Source: Sulfuriferula multivorans (lineage in GTDB: Bacteria; Pseudomonadota; Gammaproteobacteria; Burkholderiales; Sulfuriferulaceae). From it: a DNA stretch of 64,000 nucleotides. Numbering within the stretch: position 1 is the stretch's first letter; every line of letters begins with the position of its first letter. The notes below the pieces were generated by a model. It saw only the letters and a program-made list of their open reading frames with translations, ran no database searches and was not told the DNA's origin. The DNA is taken from positions 62,001-126,000 of the forward strand of contig NZ_BGOW01000015.1 of assembly GCF_003851125.1 (NCBI RefSeq). Direction: 5' to 3'. The position numbers and the translations under genes are program-made. This document shows, in pieces, positions 1-8,103 of the stretch.

Positions 1-108
1 ATGAAACCCCAGCCACAGTGCGCCGGACAACCACAACAACGCGAACACGCCATACAACACGCGCTTGTGCGGCTTGGCAAAGCGGATCGGCAGCGGCAAG
101 TTATACAT
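1..108 (-). CDS. Membrane protein, N-terminal fragment cut by window edge
   Basis: Thirty-six residues are visible from an ATG at 108-106. A short basic cytosolic head (residues 1-16, with KPHKR) leads into a hydrophobic segment (about 17-36), so this is the start of an integral membrane protein. The ATG overlaps the apbE stop by 8 bases, so it is translationally coupled as the last visible gene of the FMN-binding/apbE operon. The head resembles small membrane anchors (DUF4405 or cytochrome-b-like) found beside ApbE substrates, which would carry electrons across the inner membrane to the flavoprotein. That assignment is inference from context; too little sequence is present to name a family. 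Confidence 0.6.
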   Translation of the reverse strand, partial: MYNLPLPIRFAKPHKRVLYGVFALLWLSGALWLGFH

Positions 109-1090
109 CGCATGCCTGTTCGCTGTCATTGGCGATACCCCAGCGCGCGCGACAGCCGGGCTGACCAGTTGCGGCACTATCAAAGATACGGCAGCCGCCG
201 CTCACCGGGTCGTGTTCCAGCATCAGTGCTCGTGCATTGAAACGTGCCAGCACAGCACCGGCCTGGGCGGGATCGGCGTGCACGACCTTGGTCAGCGCAT
301 CGGCGGTCATGCAGTCTTGCGCCAAAACCGTCACGCTGCGCTCCACGCCGCATGCCGCGCGCGTGTGCGGGTGAATCAACGGCGTGATCATGCGCCCGCG
401 ATGGCGGCGCTGGGTATAGTAACCGGCGGAGGTAGCGGCGGCACCTGCACGCAATTCAACCAGCGGCACGATGCTGGTGGGTGCGCCCGGGTGGCGTACA
501 TGCAGGGTCTGCGTGGCATCACCGAACAGGCGCAAATCGCCGCCGGCGTTGACCCGCCCGGCGCTGATGCCTGAATCCATCAGCGCCTTGATGGCGAGGT
601 CCACCGCATAACCCTTGGCGATACCGGATAAATCGATGCGCAGGCGCCGCATCAGCCGCACCCGGTTGTCCGGCAGCAGCGCCACATGGCGCCAGTTGCC
701 CCGGCCGGAAATACGCGGGAAATCGGCGTGACGCGGCAGAAAACCCAGTTGCGTCAGCGTCTGCGCAATGCTGATGTCGAACAGCCCGCCACTCGCTTCA
801 GCCATTTCCCGGGCCGCAGTCAGCACCCGCCAGGTGTGTTCATGCACCGGCAGCGGGCGCTCGAACGCGCAGCGATTGATGCGCGATACGTCCGAATCGG
901 CAGCGTGATAACTCATCAGCGCGTGCACCATTTCCACCGCCTGGAAAGCACGCTCGATCCCGGCCTGCACCTGCTCAGCGCTCGCGCCGGTTGCCGCGAT
1001 TTCCACCAGGGTACCGAGCAGCGGCCGTGCGCGCAGATGTTCGACGCCGGGTTGCGATTGCAGCAGAGCTGCATCGAGCGGCGCATTCAC
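101..1090 (-). CDS. apbE: FAD:protein FMN transferase (ApbE)
   Basis: ApbE enzymes use FAD and Mg2+ to attach FMN covalently to a Thr/Ser of a partner protein outside the cytoplasm. The 329-residue product shows family landmarks: LGTLVEI near the N-terminus, the DLSGIAKGYAVD segment, GGDLRLFG, and TADALTKVV with the Asp that binds metal. The usual I-D-P-x-T-G motif appears as IHPHTR, a deviation worth noting. I chose the GTG at 1090 because it overlaps the stop of the FMN-binding gene as GTGA, which implies coupling; an ATG at 1150 would bury 64 bases in that gene. No clear signal peptide is visible from this start, so export is unproven. The upstream FMN-binding protein is the obvious substrate. 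Confidence 0.93.
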   Translation of the reverse strand: MNAPLDAALLQSQPGVEHLRARPLLGTLVEIAATGASAEQVQAGIERAFQAVEMVHALMSYHAADSDVSRINRCAFERPLPVHEHTWRVLTAAREMAEASGGLFDISIAQTLTQLGFLPRHADFPRISGRGNWRHVALLPDNRVRLMRRLRIDLSGIAKGYAVDLAIKALMDSGISAGRVNAGGDLRLFGDATQTLHVRHPGAPTSIVPLVELRAGAAATSAGYYTQRRHRGRMITPLIHPHTRAACGVERSVTVLAQDCMTADALTKVVHADPAQAGAVLARFNARALMLEHDPVSGGCRIFDSAATGQPGCRARWGIANDSEQACDV

Positions 1091-1638
1091 TTCAATGCCG
1101 CCTCGTAGGTCGCCAGCAGCCGCTTGACCCCGTCGGTCAGGTGTTTGCACGACAGCGTGGCGCCACTGATGTTCTTGATGTCCTCATCCAGCTTCAGCGT
1201 ATCGCCGGCCTTCTTGCCGGTGAACTGGGCGCGCCATTTCGGATTTTTCACCTCGCCGCCGTGGGTTTCGCGGTAATCGAGGATTTCCACACCCTTCACC
1301 GCGCCATCCAGACCGACGGCCACCGCGTAGGTAATGAATTCGTGCTTGCCGTAGACTTCATCCAGGATGAACCAGCCTGTCGCCTTGCCGCCCTGTTTGG
1401 CGTGCCAGGCAGCGACTTCCGCCGTGCGCACGCGCACACCCGAAGCGGATTCGATCGCACTACGCTGGGCGGCGCTGAGCGCGACAGGCCTGGCTTCAAA
1501 CTGGTCGGCGCCGGGAAACAATACCTTCTGGGCCTGCTCCACGCTCAGGTACTGCACCGCGAATGCGGGTGCAGACGCCGCAGCGGGCAGAATCAACGCC
1601 GGGATCATCAGCCAGCGGTCTAAATTGCTCATGCTCAT
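1087..1638 (-). CDS. Exported FMN-binding domain protein
   Basis: The 183-residue product has a signal peptide (hydrophobic 10-24, cleavage near AFA-V, residue 27) and one FMN-binding domain like that of NqrC/RnfG. The flavinylation motif SGATLSCKHLT lies at residues 158-168, with Thr161 the likely FMN acceptor. It is a periplasmic flavoprotein that would be charged by the ApbE encoded immediately downstream with a GTGA overlap. No other Rnf or Nqr subunit is nearby, so it probably serves a stand-alone electron-transfer module with the membrane protein at 1-108. Redox partner and substrate cannot be read from the sequence. Confidence 0.9.
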   Translation of the reverse strand: MSMSNLDRWLMIPALILPAAASAPAFAVQYLSVEQAQKVLFPGADQFEARPVALSAAQRSAIESASGVRVRTAEVAAWHAKQGGKATGWFILDEVYGKHEFITYAVAVGLDGAVKGVEILDYRETHGGEVKNPKWRAQFTGKKAGDTLKLDEDIKNISGATLSCKHLTDGVKRLLATYEAALK

Positions 1639-1641
1639 TCC

Positions 1642-2541
1642 TTAAAAATTGAAACCAAGCTTGACGCGGACTTCCTGTTTGGTCTTTTCTATCAGGTGCA
1701 GATTGGTGTCGTTCTGCGCCGCAAATTTTTCCCCGCCACCGCGCAACTGGGGCAGCCAGCTCAAGGTAAACCACCAGTTTTTGTCGCCGTAGTGAATATT
1801 CGGCCCAGCCTGTACAGACCAGCGCTCCTGTCCCACTTCGGTTTCAAATTCGGTATCGTAAAGCGCCTCAGCACCGATGAACCACCGCGGCGCGATGCGA
1901 TACGAGACGCCGGTTCCCGCCAGGACGCCGATTTCCATTTCCGGCCCGGTGGGCCAGTCGAAGCCGGCCGGCAGTCCATCGATCGGCTTGCGCTTGGCAT
2001 AGGTGGCTTCCAGGCCAAGATTGCCCACCCAGACGAGCTGATCGTCAAGGAAGTTCTTTTGCGCAAGCAGCCAGGTCTCGACCGTGTATTTGTCTTTCTT
2101 CTGTCCGGAATGCGGATCCAGCGTGCTGTAAGCGCCGGACACATAAGCCGCCAGGCCGAAATCATCCTTGGCCGGGCTCAGAAAATTATATTTGGCCGAC
2201 ACCTCCATGCCCGACAGCCTGAGTCCCGAGTTTTCATCCTTGGGGATGTAACCGTCGATCAGCAAGCCCTGGGTATTGACTGACTGCCCGAGCAGATAAA
2301 CCGCGCCGGTGAACCGGTCGGTTATGCCGTGCTCCAGCTCGGTCTTGCTGTCATATGCGGTATAGCTGCCGGCGCCCTTGTCCCAGCGCCGCGTCACCGT
2401 CTGCACCAGCTCCGTGGCGCCCTTGGGCAGCGTTTCCGCGCCCCTGACATAGCCGAACAGGCTTTCATCGGCAAGCGCCGCGCCGGAAAATAAACACAGC
2501 GCAGCCGCGCCGCCCAACCCTGTGGTCATTAAATTTTTCAT
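1642..2541 (-). CDS. DUF6662-like outer-membrane beta-barrel protein
   Basis: A 299-residue exported protein with a signal peptide (hydrophobic 8-22, ALA-D cleavage near 24-25). The body is rich in alternating aromatic/polar strands and ends in GFNF, a terminal Phe typical of BAM-inserted barrels. It resembles the DUF6662 family. It lies 3 bases upstream of the FMN-binding gene, so the four genes appear to form one operon: outer-membrane protein, FMN-binding protein, ApbE, membrane anchor. A role linking outer-membrane chemistry to flavin electron transfer is inference. Family assignment is from memory of similar sequences; the exported barrel nature is the firmer part. Confidence 0.75.
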   Translation of the reverse strand: MKNLMTTGLGGAAALCLFSGAALADESLFGYVRGAETLPKGATELVQTVTRRWDKGAGSYTAYDSKTELEHGITDRFTGAVYLLGQSVNTQGLLIDGYIPKDENSGLRLSGMEVSAKYNFLSPAKDDFGLAAYVSGAYSTLDPHSGQKKDKYTVETWLLAQKNFLDDQLVWVGNLGLEATYAKRKPIDGLPAGFDWPTGPEMEIGVLAGTGVSYRIAPRWFIGAEALYDTEFETEVGQERWSVQAGPNIHYGDKNWWFTLSWLPQLRGGGEKFAAQNDTNLHLIEKTKQEVRVKLGFNF

Positions 2542-2611
2542 GGTAGATCCCCTGGCAAGACAATTAAAAATCTGGCTGGCTTGTCCGGGATCGGGCTGGC
2601 TGGCGAAACTG

Positions 2612-2632
2612 CGCTGGCGACCATCGCCAGCG
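2612..2632 (-). terminator. GC-rich hairpin after bfr, possible weak terminator
   Basis: A perfect 9-bp inverted repeat (CGCTGGCGA / TCGCCAGCG, 3-base loop) lies 9 bases past the bfr stop. There is no strong T-run after it on the minus strand, so it may be an RNA-stabilising or attenuating hairpin rather than a true intrinsic terminator. Confidence 0.35.
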
Positions 2633-2640
2633 TCAATAGC

Positions 2641-3105
2641 TTACATCTGGCTTTGCAGCCAATTCTGGATGCCGACTTTTTGCATCACATCGAGCTGGGT
2701 TTCCAGCCAGTCGATGTGCTCTTCGGTGTCTTCCAGAATGTGCTCGAACAATTCCCGCGACACGTAATCCTGCAGGCTTTCGCAGGCGGCAACCGCCGCC
2801 ACCAGCGTCTCGCGCGAACCCTGTTCCAGCTTGAGATCGCAGGCAATGCATTCTTCGGTCTTCTCACCGATCATGAGCTTGCCGAGTTCCTGCAGGTTGG
2901 GCAGGCCTTCCAGAAACAGAATGCGCTCGATCAGCATGTCGGCGTGCTTCATTTCCTCTATGGATTCTTCGTACTCGTGCTTGCCGAGGCTGCCGAAGCC
3001 CCAGTTCCTGTATATGCGCGCATGCAGGAAGTACTGGTTGATGGCGGTCAGCTCGTGCTGCAACTGGCGGTTCAACCACTGGATGATGTCTGCATTACCT
3101 TTCAT
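2641..3105 (-). CDS. bfr: Bacterioferritin
   Basis: A 154-residue haem-containing ferritin that stores iron in a 24-mer shell. Ferroxidase residues are visible at Glu18, Glu51, His54, Glu94 (approximately) and Glu127/His130 in EDTEEH, and Met52 in EEMKHA matches the haem-ligating methionine of E. coli Bfr. Length is standard for the family. It is the last gene of the hemP-bfd-bfr operon; the adjacent bfd product reduces Bfr to release iron. Fur-type sites before hemP suggest iron control of the whole unit. Confidence 0.97.
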   Translation of the reverse strand: MKGNADIIQWLNRQLQHELTAINQYFLHARIYRNWGFGSLGKHEYEESIEEMKHADMLIERILFLEGLPNLQELGKLMIGEKTEECIACDLKLEQGSRETLVAAVAACESLQDYVSRELFEHILEDTEEHIDWLETQLDVMQKVGIQNWLQSQM

Positions 3106-3128
3106 GTTTGCCTCCTTAGGGCTCGTCC

Positions 3129-3353
3129 TTATGCTGCTGCCTCGTACAGACGGCCGGGTTCAAGTGGAATGGATTGCATCATGCTCTGTTTCGACAAGGC
3201 TTCTTCCAGCACAGCTTTGGCGTGGCAGGCGCATTTACCGCATTGTGCGCTCACGCCCAGCCCTTCTTTCAGATCGCGCATCCGGCAGGCACCCTGGCAT
3301 ACGGCCTCGCGGATTGCGCTGTCGGTCACAGCCTTGCATATACAGATATACAT
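3129..3353 (-). CDS. bfd: Bacterioferritin-associated ferredoxin
   Basis: A 74-residue [2Fe-2S] protein with the BFD-type pattern: CIC at residues 4-6 and CGKC at 38-41. It donates electrons to bacterioferritin to mobilise stored Fe3+. It lies 23 bases upstream of bfr and 17 bases downstream of hemP. The residues after about 55 form a short variable tail. Confidence 0.95.
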   Translation of the reverse strand: MYICICKAVTDSAIREAVCQGACRMRDLKEGLGVSAQCGKCACHAKAVLEEALSKQSMMQSIPLEPGRLYEAAA

Positions 3354-3370
3354 GGTGAATGCCCTTTTGC

Positions 3371-3568
3371 CTATTTGGTTAGAATCAGTTTGCCGTTGCG
3401 GGTACGGCGCAGGCGGTAATGCTCACCCTGATGGGCGATAAGCACTTCATCGTTCTGCGTGAACAGGGATTCGCTGCGGATCGGCAGCGTCCGGTCGAGA
3501 ACCAGGTAACGCCTCTGGCTAGCGGAGGCGGCGCCATCGCGTACTGAAACAGTGTTGTGCAGGTCCAT
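3371..3568 (-). CDS. hemP: Hemin uptake protein HemP
   Basis: A 65-residue protein of the HemP/HmuP family. The conserved core is RTLPIRSESLF followed by a short beta-rich stretch (HQGEHYRLRRTRNGKLILTK). Family members help activate haem/TonB receptor genes in Burkholderia and Bradyrhizobium; no receptor is encoded nearby here. It is the first gene of the hemP-bfd-bfr operon, with Fur-like sites 23-91 bases upstream of its start. Confidence 0.9.
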   Translation of the reverse strand: MDLHNTVSVRDGAASASQRRYLVLDRTLPIRSESLFTQNDEVLIAHQGEHYRLRRTRNGKLILTK

Positions 3569-3590
3569 GATCTTGCTCGCAACAAAAGTT

Positions 3591-3659
3591 AATAAGAATG
3601 ATTCGCAATATTACACACCTTTTCCAAGTGTGCAAGCATTTTTGAGAACGATTCTTATT
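3591..3659 (-). promoter_or_regulatory. hemP promoter flanked by two Fur-box-like sites
   Basis: On the minus strand a TTGCAC -35 (3635-3630) and a TAATAT -10 (3613-3608) are separated by 16 bases. Two Fur-like 19-mers of the AATnAGAATnATTC type flank it: 3591-3609 covers the -10, and 3641-3659 lies just upstream of the -35, overlapping the 3' end of ampD. The two centres are 50 bp apart. This is the expected layout for iron-dependent repression of hemP-bfd-bfr. Sites are called by eye from the known Fur consensus. Confidence 0.72.
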
Positions 3660-4197
3660 TGTTGAGCAAGATATGGTTCAGGCGCGGCCACTCGAAACAG
3701 GCACCCGGATCGGTCTTGCGTCCGGGCGCGATGTCGGAATGCCCTGCAATTTCGATGCTGGGATACTCGGTTTTAAAGAGTGCGATCAGCGCAGCAAGTT
3801 GTATGTACTGGACGTCGCTGAAAGGAGTATGGTCATCCCCTTCCAGTTCCACACCCAAAGAAAAGTCATTGCATTTCTCCCAGCCGCGCCAGCTCGATAC
3901 GCCTGCATGCCAGGCTCGTTTCACACAGGGCACAAACTGGATTATTTCGCCATCGCGACGGATGAAAAAATGCGCTGATACGTGCAAAGAATGAATACTT
4001 GCGTAGTAAGGATGGGCTGTGGGATCGAGGCGATTGGTGAATAGTGCCACCACGCCAGCGCCGCCGAATTCCCCCGGCGGCAGCGAAATGTTGTGCACTA
4101 CAAGCAGCCGGATATCGTCCGGATTGGCGCGCCAGTCGCAGTTGGGTGAGGCGATGAAACGCACGCCGGAAACCACGCCGTTTTGCTGTAGCTTCAT
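3655..4197 (-). CDS. ampD: 1,6-anhydro-N-acetylmuramyl-L-alanine amidase AmpD
   Basis: A 180-residue cytosolic zinc amidase (amidase_2 / PGRP-like fold) that removes stem peptides from anhydro-muropeptides during peptidoglycan recycling. Zn ligands are visible in LLVVHNISLP (His35), GHSDIAPGRKTDPG (His about 153 and Asp about 163), and the catalytic Glu in SLGVELEG. It overlaps the thioredoxin-like gene upstream by ATGA. Its last bases include one of the Fur-like boxes for the downstream hemP promoter. Confidence 0.95.
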   Translation of the reverse strand: MKLQQNGVVSGVRFIASPNCDWRANPDDIRLLVVHNISLPPGEFGGAGVVALFTNRLDPTAHPYYASIHSLHVSAHFFIRRDGEIIQFVPCVKRAWHAGVSSWRGWEKCNDFSLGVELEGDDHTPFSDVQYIQLAALIALFKTEYPSIEIAGHSDIAPGRKTDPGACFEWPRLNHILLNK

Positions 4198-4535
4198 CAG
4201 GGCTCCTCGTGTGCCGGTTCATTCAGCGCACGGGCTATCGCTGCACTGAATCTTTCCGGCGTCGGCTCGGCATGCAGCGGCGCATGAAAGTGCCCATCCA
4301 CAAACAGGAACAGGCTGGGCAGATGGAATACCTCATACTCCCGCGCCAGTGCGGTGCTTGTCTGGATATCCACTTTATATAGATGCGCCACGCGTCCCGC
4401 AGCAAGCTGCGGCAGCAACTTTTCCAGGCGCCGGCAGCTGCCGCAATCCGGACCGCTGAACATCACCAGGCTCACCCCCTTACTATGGGTGATGCGCGGA
4501 TGGAAATCGAATTCGGTGAGCTCGACCAGGTTCAT
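4197..4535 (-). CDS. Thioredoxin-family protein
   Basis: A 112-residue thioredoxin fold without a signal peptide, hence cytosolic. The redox motif is CGSC in SGPDCGSCRRLEK (about residues 31-34), and the cis-Pro is in FHLPSLFLF. The WCxxC tryptophan is replaced (PDCGSC), unlike housekeeping thioredoxin, so the partner is probably specific. It sits directly between the KdtA-like gene (adjacent stop, no gap) and ampD (ATGA overlap), which suggests co-translation. The physiological target is unknown. Confidence 0.85.
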   Translation of the reverse strand: MNLVELTEFDFHPRITHSKGVSLVMFSGPDCGSCRRLEKLLPQLAAGRVAHLYKVDIQTSTALAREYEVFHLPSLFLFVDGHFHAPLHAEPTPERFSAAIARALNEPAHEEP

Positions 4536-5603
4536 TTATTCAATCAGCGCGACAACCCGTTCCAATGCGCCTGGCTGGGTTTGCAGCCAGGCCTTGGCCT
4601 GCGCGGCAAGCTGCTGACTATAGGCCGGATCATCGATCAATCTGCGGGCGTGCGCAAAAATCTGCTCGTTATCGTCACCCGCCAGCACTGTCCCCGCCTC
4701 CAGCGCCGCGGCCAGCAGCGGCTGATCACGATGAGCCGGTCCGACGATCACCGGCTTGCCATGCAGCATGGGCGAGGCGATATCGGGCGCATTGCGGGCG
4801 TGGCGATGCAGCGTGGCACCGGCCACCACGAAATCCACACAGGCATACAGCGCCTCCAGTGGATGCGAGTCTTCAACGTAGTAAACACGCGTCTTGATCG
4901 GGATGAAGGAGGTCGACAGACGCGCGTGCCGAATGGTTTGCAGGCGGTATTTGATGGACTCGCGGTATACCGGCTCGCAACGTGCCGGATCGCGCGGCGC
5001 CAGGATCATCAAGCCCATCCTGTGGCGCATCAGGCGACTGAAAATCGCATACGCGAGGTCTTCCTCATCCTCGCCCGTGCCCGCGAAATAACCTACCCAG
5101 CGACCGCCCTCACGCTGCTCCTTGAGACGCTCGCACAGCTCCCTATCCATGACAATTTGCGGTAATTGTTCGACTCCGGCAAGCGGATCGCCGGTAACCA
5201 CAGCATCGGGTACCGGCATGCCGCTCTGGACTACCGTCACCGCCCGACAACCCGCCTGTGTCGCCTGCACATCACGTGCGTTAATCCACCAGGCCGGGCA
5301 CCCTGCGGCTTGCACCAGCCCCGCATGACTGCCGTCAAGCCCGAGAACGATCAACCGCTGCGGACGAATTTTTTCCAGTCTGGAAAGTGCTAGATCCGCT
5401 GCGCCGGGGAGTGCCAGATAAGGCAATTCACCTGCGTAACTGCCCGCATCAATCAGTGCCAGCGCCACGTTGCCAAACCGGGCTTGTAAAGCGTTGAGGA
5501 ATTTATCTGCGCGCGCCAGAGTGGCGGCCTCTGCGACCACCAGCGTACTGCTCGCCAAACCCGCGGGCAGTTTGTTGAAACCGAGTAAATCCAGCAAACC
5601 CAT
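4536..5603 (-). CDS. KdtA-like (3-deoxy-manno-octulosonate transferase type) glycosyltransferase, short
   Basis: The 355-residue product aligns by motif with the WaaA/KdtA family: a first-domain segment ...QRLIVLG...PAWWINAR (like the family's LVEtElWPN...VNAR region), a second-domain segment LMILAPRDPARCEPV, and the C-terminal DSHPLEALYACVDFVVAG...GKPVIVGP. It lacks the N-terminal membrane anchor and acceptor-binding region of true KdtA (usually about 420 residues). The sugar-binding 'GGHNPLE' equivalent has diverged to HARNAPDIA. It may be a paralogue with a different substrate or a non-catalytic relative. It heads an operon with the thioredoxin-like gene and ampD. Confidence 0.65.
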   Translation of the reverse strand: MGLLDLLGFNKLPAGLASSTLVVAEAATLARADKFLNALQARFGNVALALIDAGSYAGELPYLALPGAADLALSRLEKIRPQRLIVLGLDGSHAGLVQAAGCPAWWINARDVQATQAGCRAVTVVQSGMPVPDAVVTGDPLAGVEQLPQIVMDRELCERLKEQREGGRWVGYFAGTGEDEEDLAYAIFSRLMRHRMGLMILAPRDPARCEPVYRESIKYRLQTIRHARLSTSFIPIKTRVYYVEDSHPLEALYACVDFVVAGATLHRHARNAPDIASPMLHGKPVIVGPAHRDQPLLAAALEAGTVLAGDDNEQIFAHARRLIDDPAYSQQLAAQAKAWLQTQPGALERVVALIE

Positions 5604-5706
5604 CAGGTAATCCGTTCATGCTTAAAAGGGCACAACTTTACGGGATAAGGCTTTACCGCCGCAAGCCTGTTAAAATCCGGTTTTTAATGCTGTCCGGGAT
5701 ATCGAT

Positions 5707-6708
5707 ATGCTTTGGCTGGAATTATTGGGTTTTCTGGTGCTCATTCTGATTGCCGCGGAAGTCTTCGTAAACGCACTCGAACATCTGGGCGAAAAGCTGA
5801 AGATATCCGAAGGTGTTACCGGTTCGATATTTGCCGCGGTAGGTACAGCGTTGCCGGAAACCATGGTGCCGTTGCTGGCGATTTTCGCCGGCACACAGAA
5901 TGTCCAGGTGAACCAGGAAATCGGCGTGGGCGCGATTCTCGGTGCGCCGCTCATGCTGTCTACCCTGACCATGTTTATGATCAGCCTTGCGGTGCTTAAA
6001 AAACGCGGTATGCAGGGGCATTTCACACCGGAACGCACCGGACTCAGGCGCGACATGAATTTTTTCCTGGTTGCATTCGGGCTGTCCTGCGTGGCACTGT
6101 TCATTCCACATGACTCGAGCCAGATTCGTTTCCTGTTCTCCGTCATCATGGTGCTGATCTACTTTGTTTACGTGATGATGACCCTGCGCGCCTCGGCTGC
6201 GTTGGTGCAGGATGGCCACGCCACCGAAGCAGGCAAGCCCATGTTCCTGTCGAAGCTCGGCATCCCCACCACCCTGCTCACCATCCTGATTCAACTGGCG
6301 CTTGGCCTGGGGCTGCTGGTGGCAGGCGCGGAAGGCTTTATCCACGGCATCGAACTCGCTGCTCCGATACTGGGTATCTCCGCCCTGTTGCTATCGCTGA
6401 TGATCGTACCACTGGCCACCGAATTGCCGGAAAAGGTCAACAGCATACTGTGGATCCGCAAACACAAGGATACCCTTGCCTTCGGGAACGTAACCGGTGC
6501 AATGGTATTCCAGGGTACATTGCTGCCCGCCATCGGCATTGCGCTGACCCCGTGGGTACCTCAAAAAGAAGTCCTGGCTGGCGTGATTATCACTTTGATC
6601 GCTGCCGCCTGGTTGCGTCTGATGCTCGCCCGTGGCCAGTTGCGAGTGTGGCATTTGTGGGTAAACGGCGCACTGTATGCAGGCTATCTGGCGATCGCAT
6701 TGGGATAG
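5707..6708 (+). CDS. Sodium/calcium exchanger family membrane protein
   Basis: A 333-residue inner-membrane antiporter of the CaCA superfamily. The two inverted alpha repeats are visible as GTALPETMVPLLA (about residues 46-58) and PLATELPEKVNSI (about 236-248), each with the ion-binding Glu. About ten hydrophobic helices surround a central polar loop (about 100-115). It is expected to expel Ca2+ or another cation using Na+ or H+. It is monocistronic, converging on pilR with 15 bases between stops. Confidence 0.88.
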   Translation: MLWLELLGFLVLILIAAEVFVNALEHLGEKLKISEGVTGSIFAAVGTALPETMVPLLAIFAGTQNVQVNQEIGVGAILGAPLMLSTLTMFMISLAVLKKRGMQGHFTPERTGLRRDMNFFLVAFGLSCVALFIPHDSSQIRFLFSVIMVLIYFVYVMMTLRASAALVQDGHATEAGKPMFLSKLGIPTTLLTILIQLALGLGLLVAGAEGFIHGIELAAPILGISALLLSLMIVPLATELPEKVNSILWIRKHKDTLAFGNVTGAMVFQGTLLPAIGIALTPWVPQKEVLAGVIITLIAAAWLRLMLARGQLRVWHLWVNGALYAGYLAIALG

Positions 6709-6723
6709 GCAGGTCTCGAAAGG

Positions 6724-8103
6724 CTATTCTATCCCCAGCCGTTCCAGCCGGTAACGCAAAGCGCGGAATGTGATCCCCAGCAGCTTGGCTGCAGCGGTCT
6801 TGTTATAACGGGTTTTTTCCAGCGCCTCCTGAATGGCCTCGCGCTCAAGCTTGTCCAGGTAATCCTGCAACGGCCATTTCGCGCCTGCCTGCAATGCCTC
6901 CTGCGCGCCCTCCTCCTGTGCAGGGGTGAGTTGCAAATCCATTGCATCAATCTTGCCGCCACCAGACAGCGCCAGCGCACGCTCCAGAATGTTCTCCAGT
7001 TCCCGCACGTTACCCGGGAAATCGTATTGCGACAGCGCTTTGCCGGCTTCTTTATCGAGCGCAGGTACGGCCATGCCCGCCGCCTGCGCCAGGCGTGCCA
7101 GCAAGGTGCCGGCGATTTCCGCCACATCTTCACGCATTTCACGTAACGGCGGCATTTTCAGCTCGATCACATTCAACCGATAGTACAAATCCTGGCGGAA
7201 ACGGCCTTCCTCCACACAGCGCGCAAGACTCTGGTGGGTGGCGCTGATGACGCGCACATCCACAGACTCTTCCAATGTACTGCCGACCTTGCGCACCTTT
7301 TTTTCCTGTATCACGCGCAGCAATTTGACCTGCATTTGCAATGGCAAATCGGCCACTTCGTCGAGAAACAGAGTCCCCCCATTGGCCGCCTGAAAAAAAC
7401 CGTCGCGATCCGCTTCGGCTCCGGTAAAAGCGCCTTTTTTGTAACCGAAAAACTCCGATTCCATCAGATTCTCGGGAATCGCACCGCAGTTGACCGGCAC
7501 GAATGTCTTGTCCGCACGCACACCCTGTTCGTGGATGAGCCGTGCGGCGAGTTCCTTGCCACTACCGGATTCGCCGGTGATATACACCGGCGCTTGGGTG
7601 CGCGCCAACTTTTCGATCAGTTCGCGCGCCTGCTGCATGGCGTGAGAAGTCCCGATCAACGCACGTTCCGAAGCTGACGGCGCTGCATGACGTTCAGGTA
7701 GTTTGAGGGCTGATTTGACCAAGGCGCGCAACTGTTCCAGCGTCACCGGTTTATTAATGTAGTCGAATGCCCCGGCCTTGAGTGCGGCCACCGCGTTTTC
7801 GGTATTGCCGTGCGCTGTGATCACGGCGACCGGAATTTCCGGTCGCTGCTCACCGATATAGCGCACTACTTCCAGCCCTTCGCCATCGGGCAGGCGCATG
7901 TCGGTCAGGCACAGGCTGAAATTCCCGTCCTTGAGTTTTTCGATCGCTTCCTGCACGCGCATGGCTCTCACCACATCCAGCCCCATGCGTAACAGCGTCA
8001 ATTCCAGCAACTCAAGGATATCCGCCTCATCATCCACAATCAGTACTGGCAGCACAGGCGCCTGCCCACTGCGCCCAGTGTGATTTTCTTTGCTTTTTAA
8101 CAC
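6724..8103 (-). CDS. pilR: Sigma-54-dependent response regulator PilR
   Basis: Domains in order: receiver (phospho-Asp in CLTDMRLPDGEG), AAA+ sigma-54 activator with Walker A GESGSGKE, the GAFTGA loop that contacts sigma-54, and a C-terminal Fis-type HTH (KTAAAKLLGITFRALRYRL). In type IV pilus systems PilR activates pilA from a sigma-54 promoter. I prefer the GTG at 8103 (459 aa), which is preceded by GGGAGG and overlaps pilS by 7 bases; a TTG at 8118 is possible. The HTH closes RALRYRLERLGIE as in PilR orthologues. Pilin genes are not in this window. Confidence 0.92.
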   Translation of the reverse strand: MLKSKENHTGRSGQAPVLPVLIVDDEADILELLELTLLRMGLDVVRAMRVQEAIEKLKDGNFSLCLTDMRLPDGEGLEVVRYIGEQRPEIPVAVITAHGNTENAVAALKAGAFDYINKPVTLEQLRALVKSALKLPERHAAPSASERALIGTSHAMQQARELIEKLARTQAPVYITGESGSGKELAARLIHEQGVRADKTFVPVNCGAIPENLMESEFFGYKKGAFTGAEADRDGFFQAANGGTLFLDEVADLPLQMQVKLLRVIQEKKVRKVGSTLEESVDVRVISATHQSLARCVEEGRFRQDLYYRLNVIELKMPPLREMREDVAEIAGTLLARLAQAAGMAVPALDKEAGKALSQYDFPGNVRELENILERALALSGGGKIDAMDLQLTPAQEEGAQEALQAGAKWPLQDYLDKLEREAIQEALEKTRYNKTAAAKLLGITFRALRYRLERLGIE

